From positions 53,692,845 to 53,756,844 of the forward strand of contig OX328105.1 in assembly GCA_946811185.2 (NCBI GenBank): a stretch of 64,000 nucleotides of DNA, read 5' to 3'; not shown here. The stretch comes from Hippopus hippopus. Taxonomy: Eukaryota > Mollusca > Bivalvia > Cardiida > Cardiidae. The first letter of the stretch is position 1. Below are more notes on the stretch, generated by a model. That model saw nothing but the letters and a program-made list of their open reading frames with translations. It searched no databases and was not told where the DNA came from.

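Overview
This is eukaryotic nuclear DNA from an animal, most likely a heterodont bivalve mollusc. The evidence is a split gene with GT-AG introns, AT-rich non-coding DNA, tRNA-derived SINEs, and several foldback and tandem-repeat mobile elements of kinds common in bivalves. I could not fix the species; a zebra-mussel or soft-shell-clam relative is a guess.

One protein-coding gene dominates. It lies on the minus strand from the right edge of the window (5' side, incomplete) to a stop codon at 10250-10252. I resolved 36 exons (W1 to W36). All 35 introns are GT-AG, every exon phase joins, and together they give about 2392 codons with no internal stop. The protein is the C-terminal half of a dynein heavy chain: AAA4 from just after its Walker A region, then the stalk with its microtubule-binding domain, AAA5, AAA6 and the C-terminal domain. 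It is divergent, carries acidic low-complexity insertions and ends in a charged tail of about 290 residues. That pattern fits the DNHD1 (dynein heavy chain domain 1) type better than a conserved axonemal or cytoplasmic heavy chain.

The rest is mostly mobile DNA. Left of the gene (1-10249) I see no gene, only repeats: a 158-bp and a 152-bp tandem-repeat element, foldbacks and SINE fragments. The introns are filled by one dominant family, a 229-bp foldback MITE with CYCTTTACCA ends and TTAA target duplications. It has roughly 60 copies in 64 kb. At four sites one copy has inserted inside another, and two of these are sharp enough to define its ends. Other families are a 269-bp foldback (3 copies), a second foldback ending in GATGCATTAA-type arms (about 12 copies), SINEs, a 145-bp repeat element, a 75-bp minisatellite and a TCCGTT-rich terminal-inverted-repeat element.

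A nearly intact mariner (22970-24308) sits inside one of the MITEs, in the intron between W27 and W26. Its transposase carries a Glu at the first catalytic Asp position and a premature TGA, so this copy is probably inactive.

I found no CRISPR, operon or defence-type system, and the sequence gives no reason to expect one.
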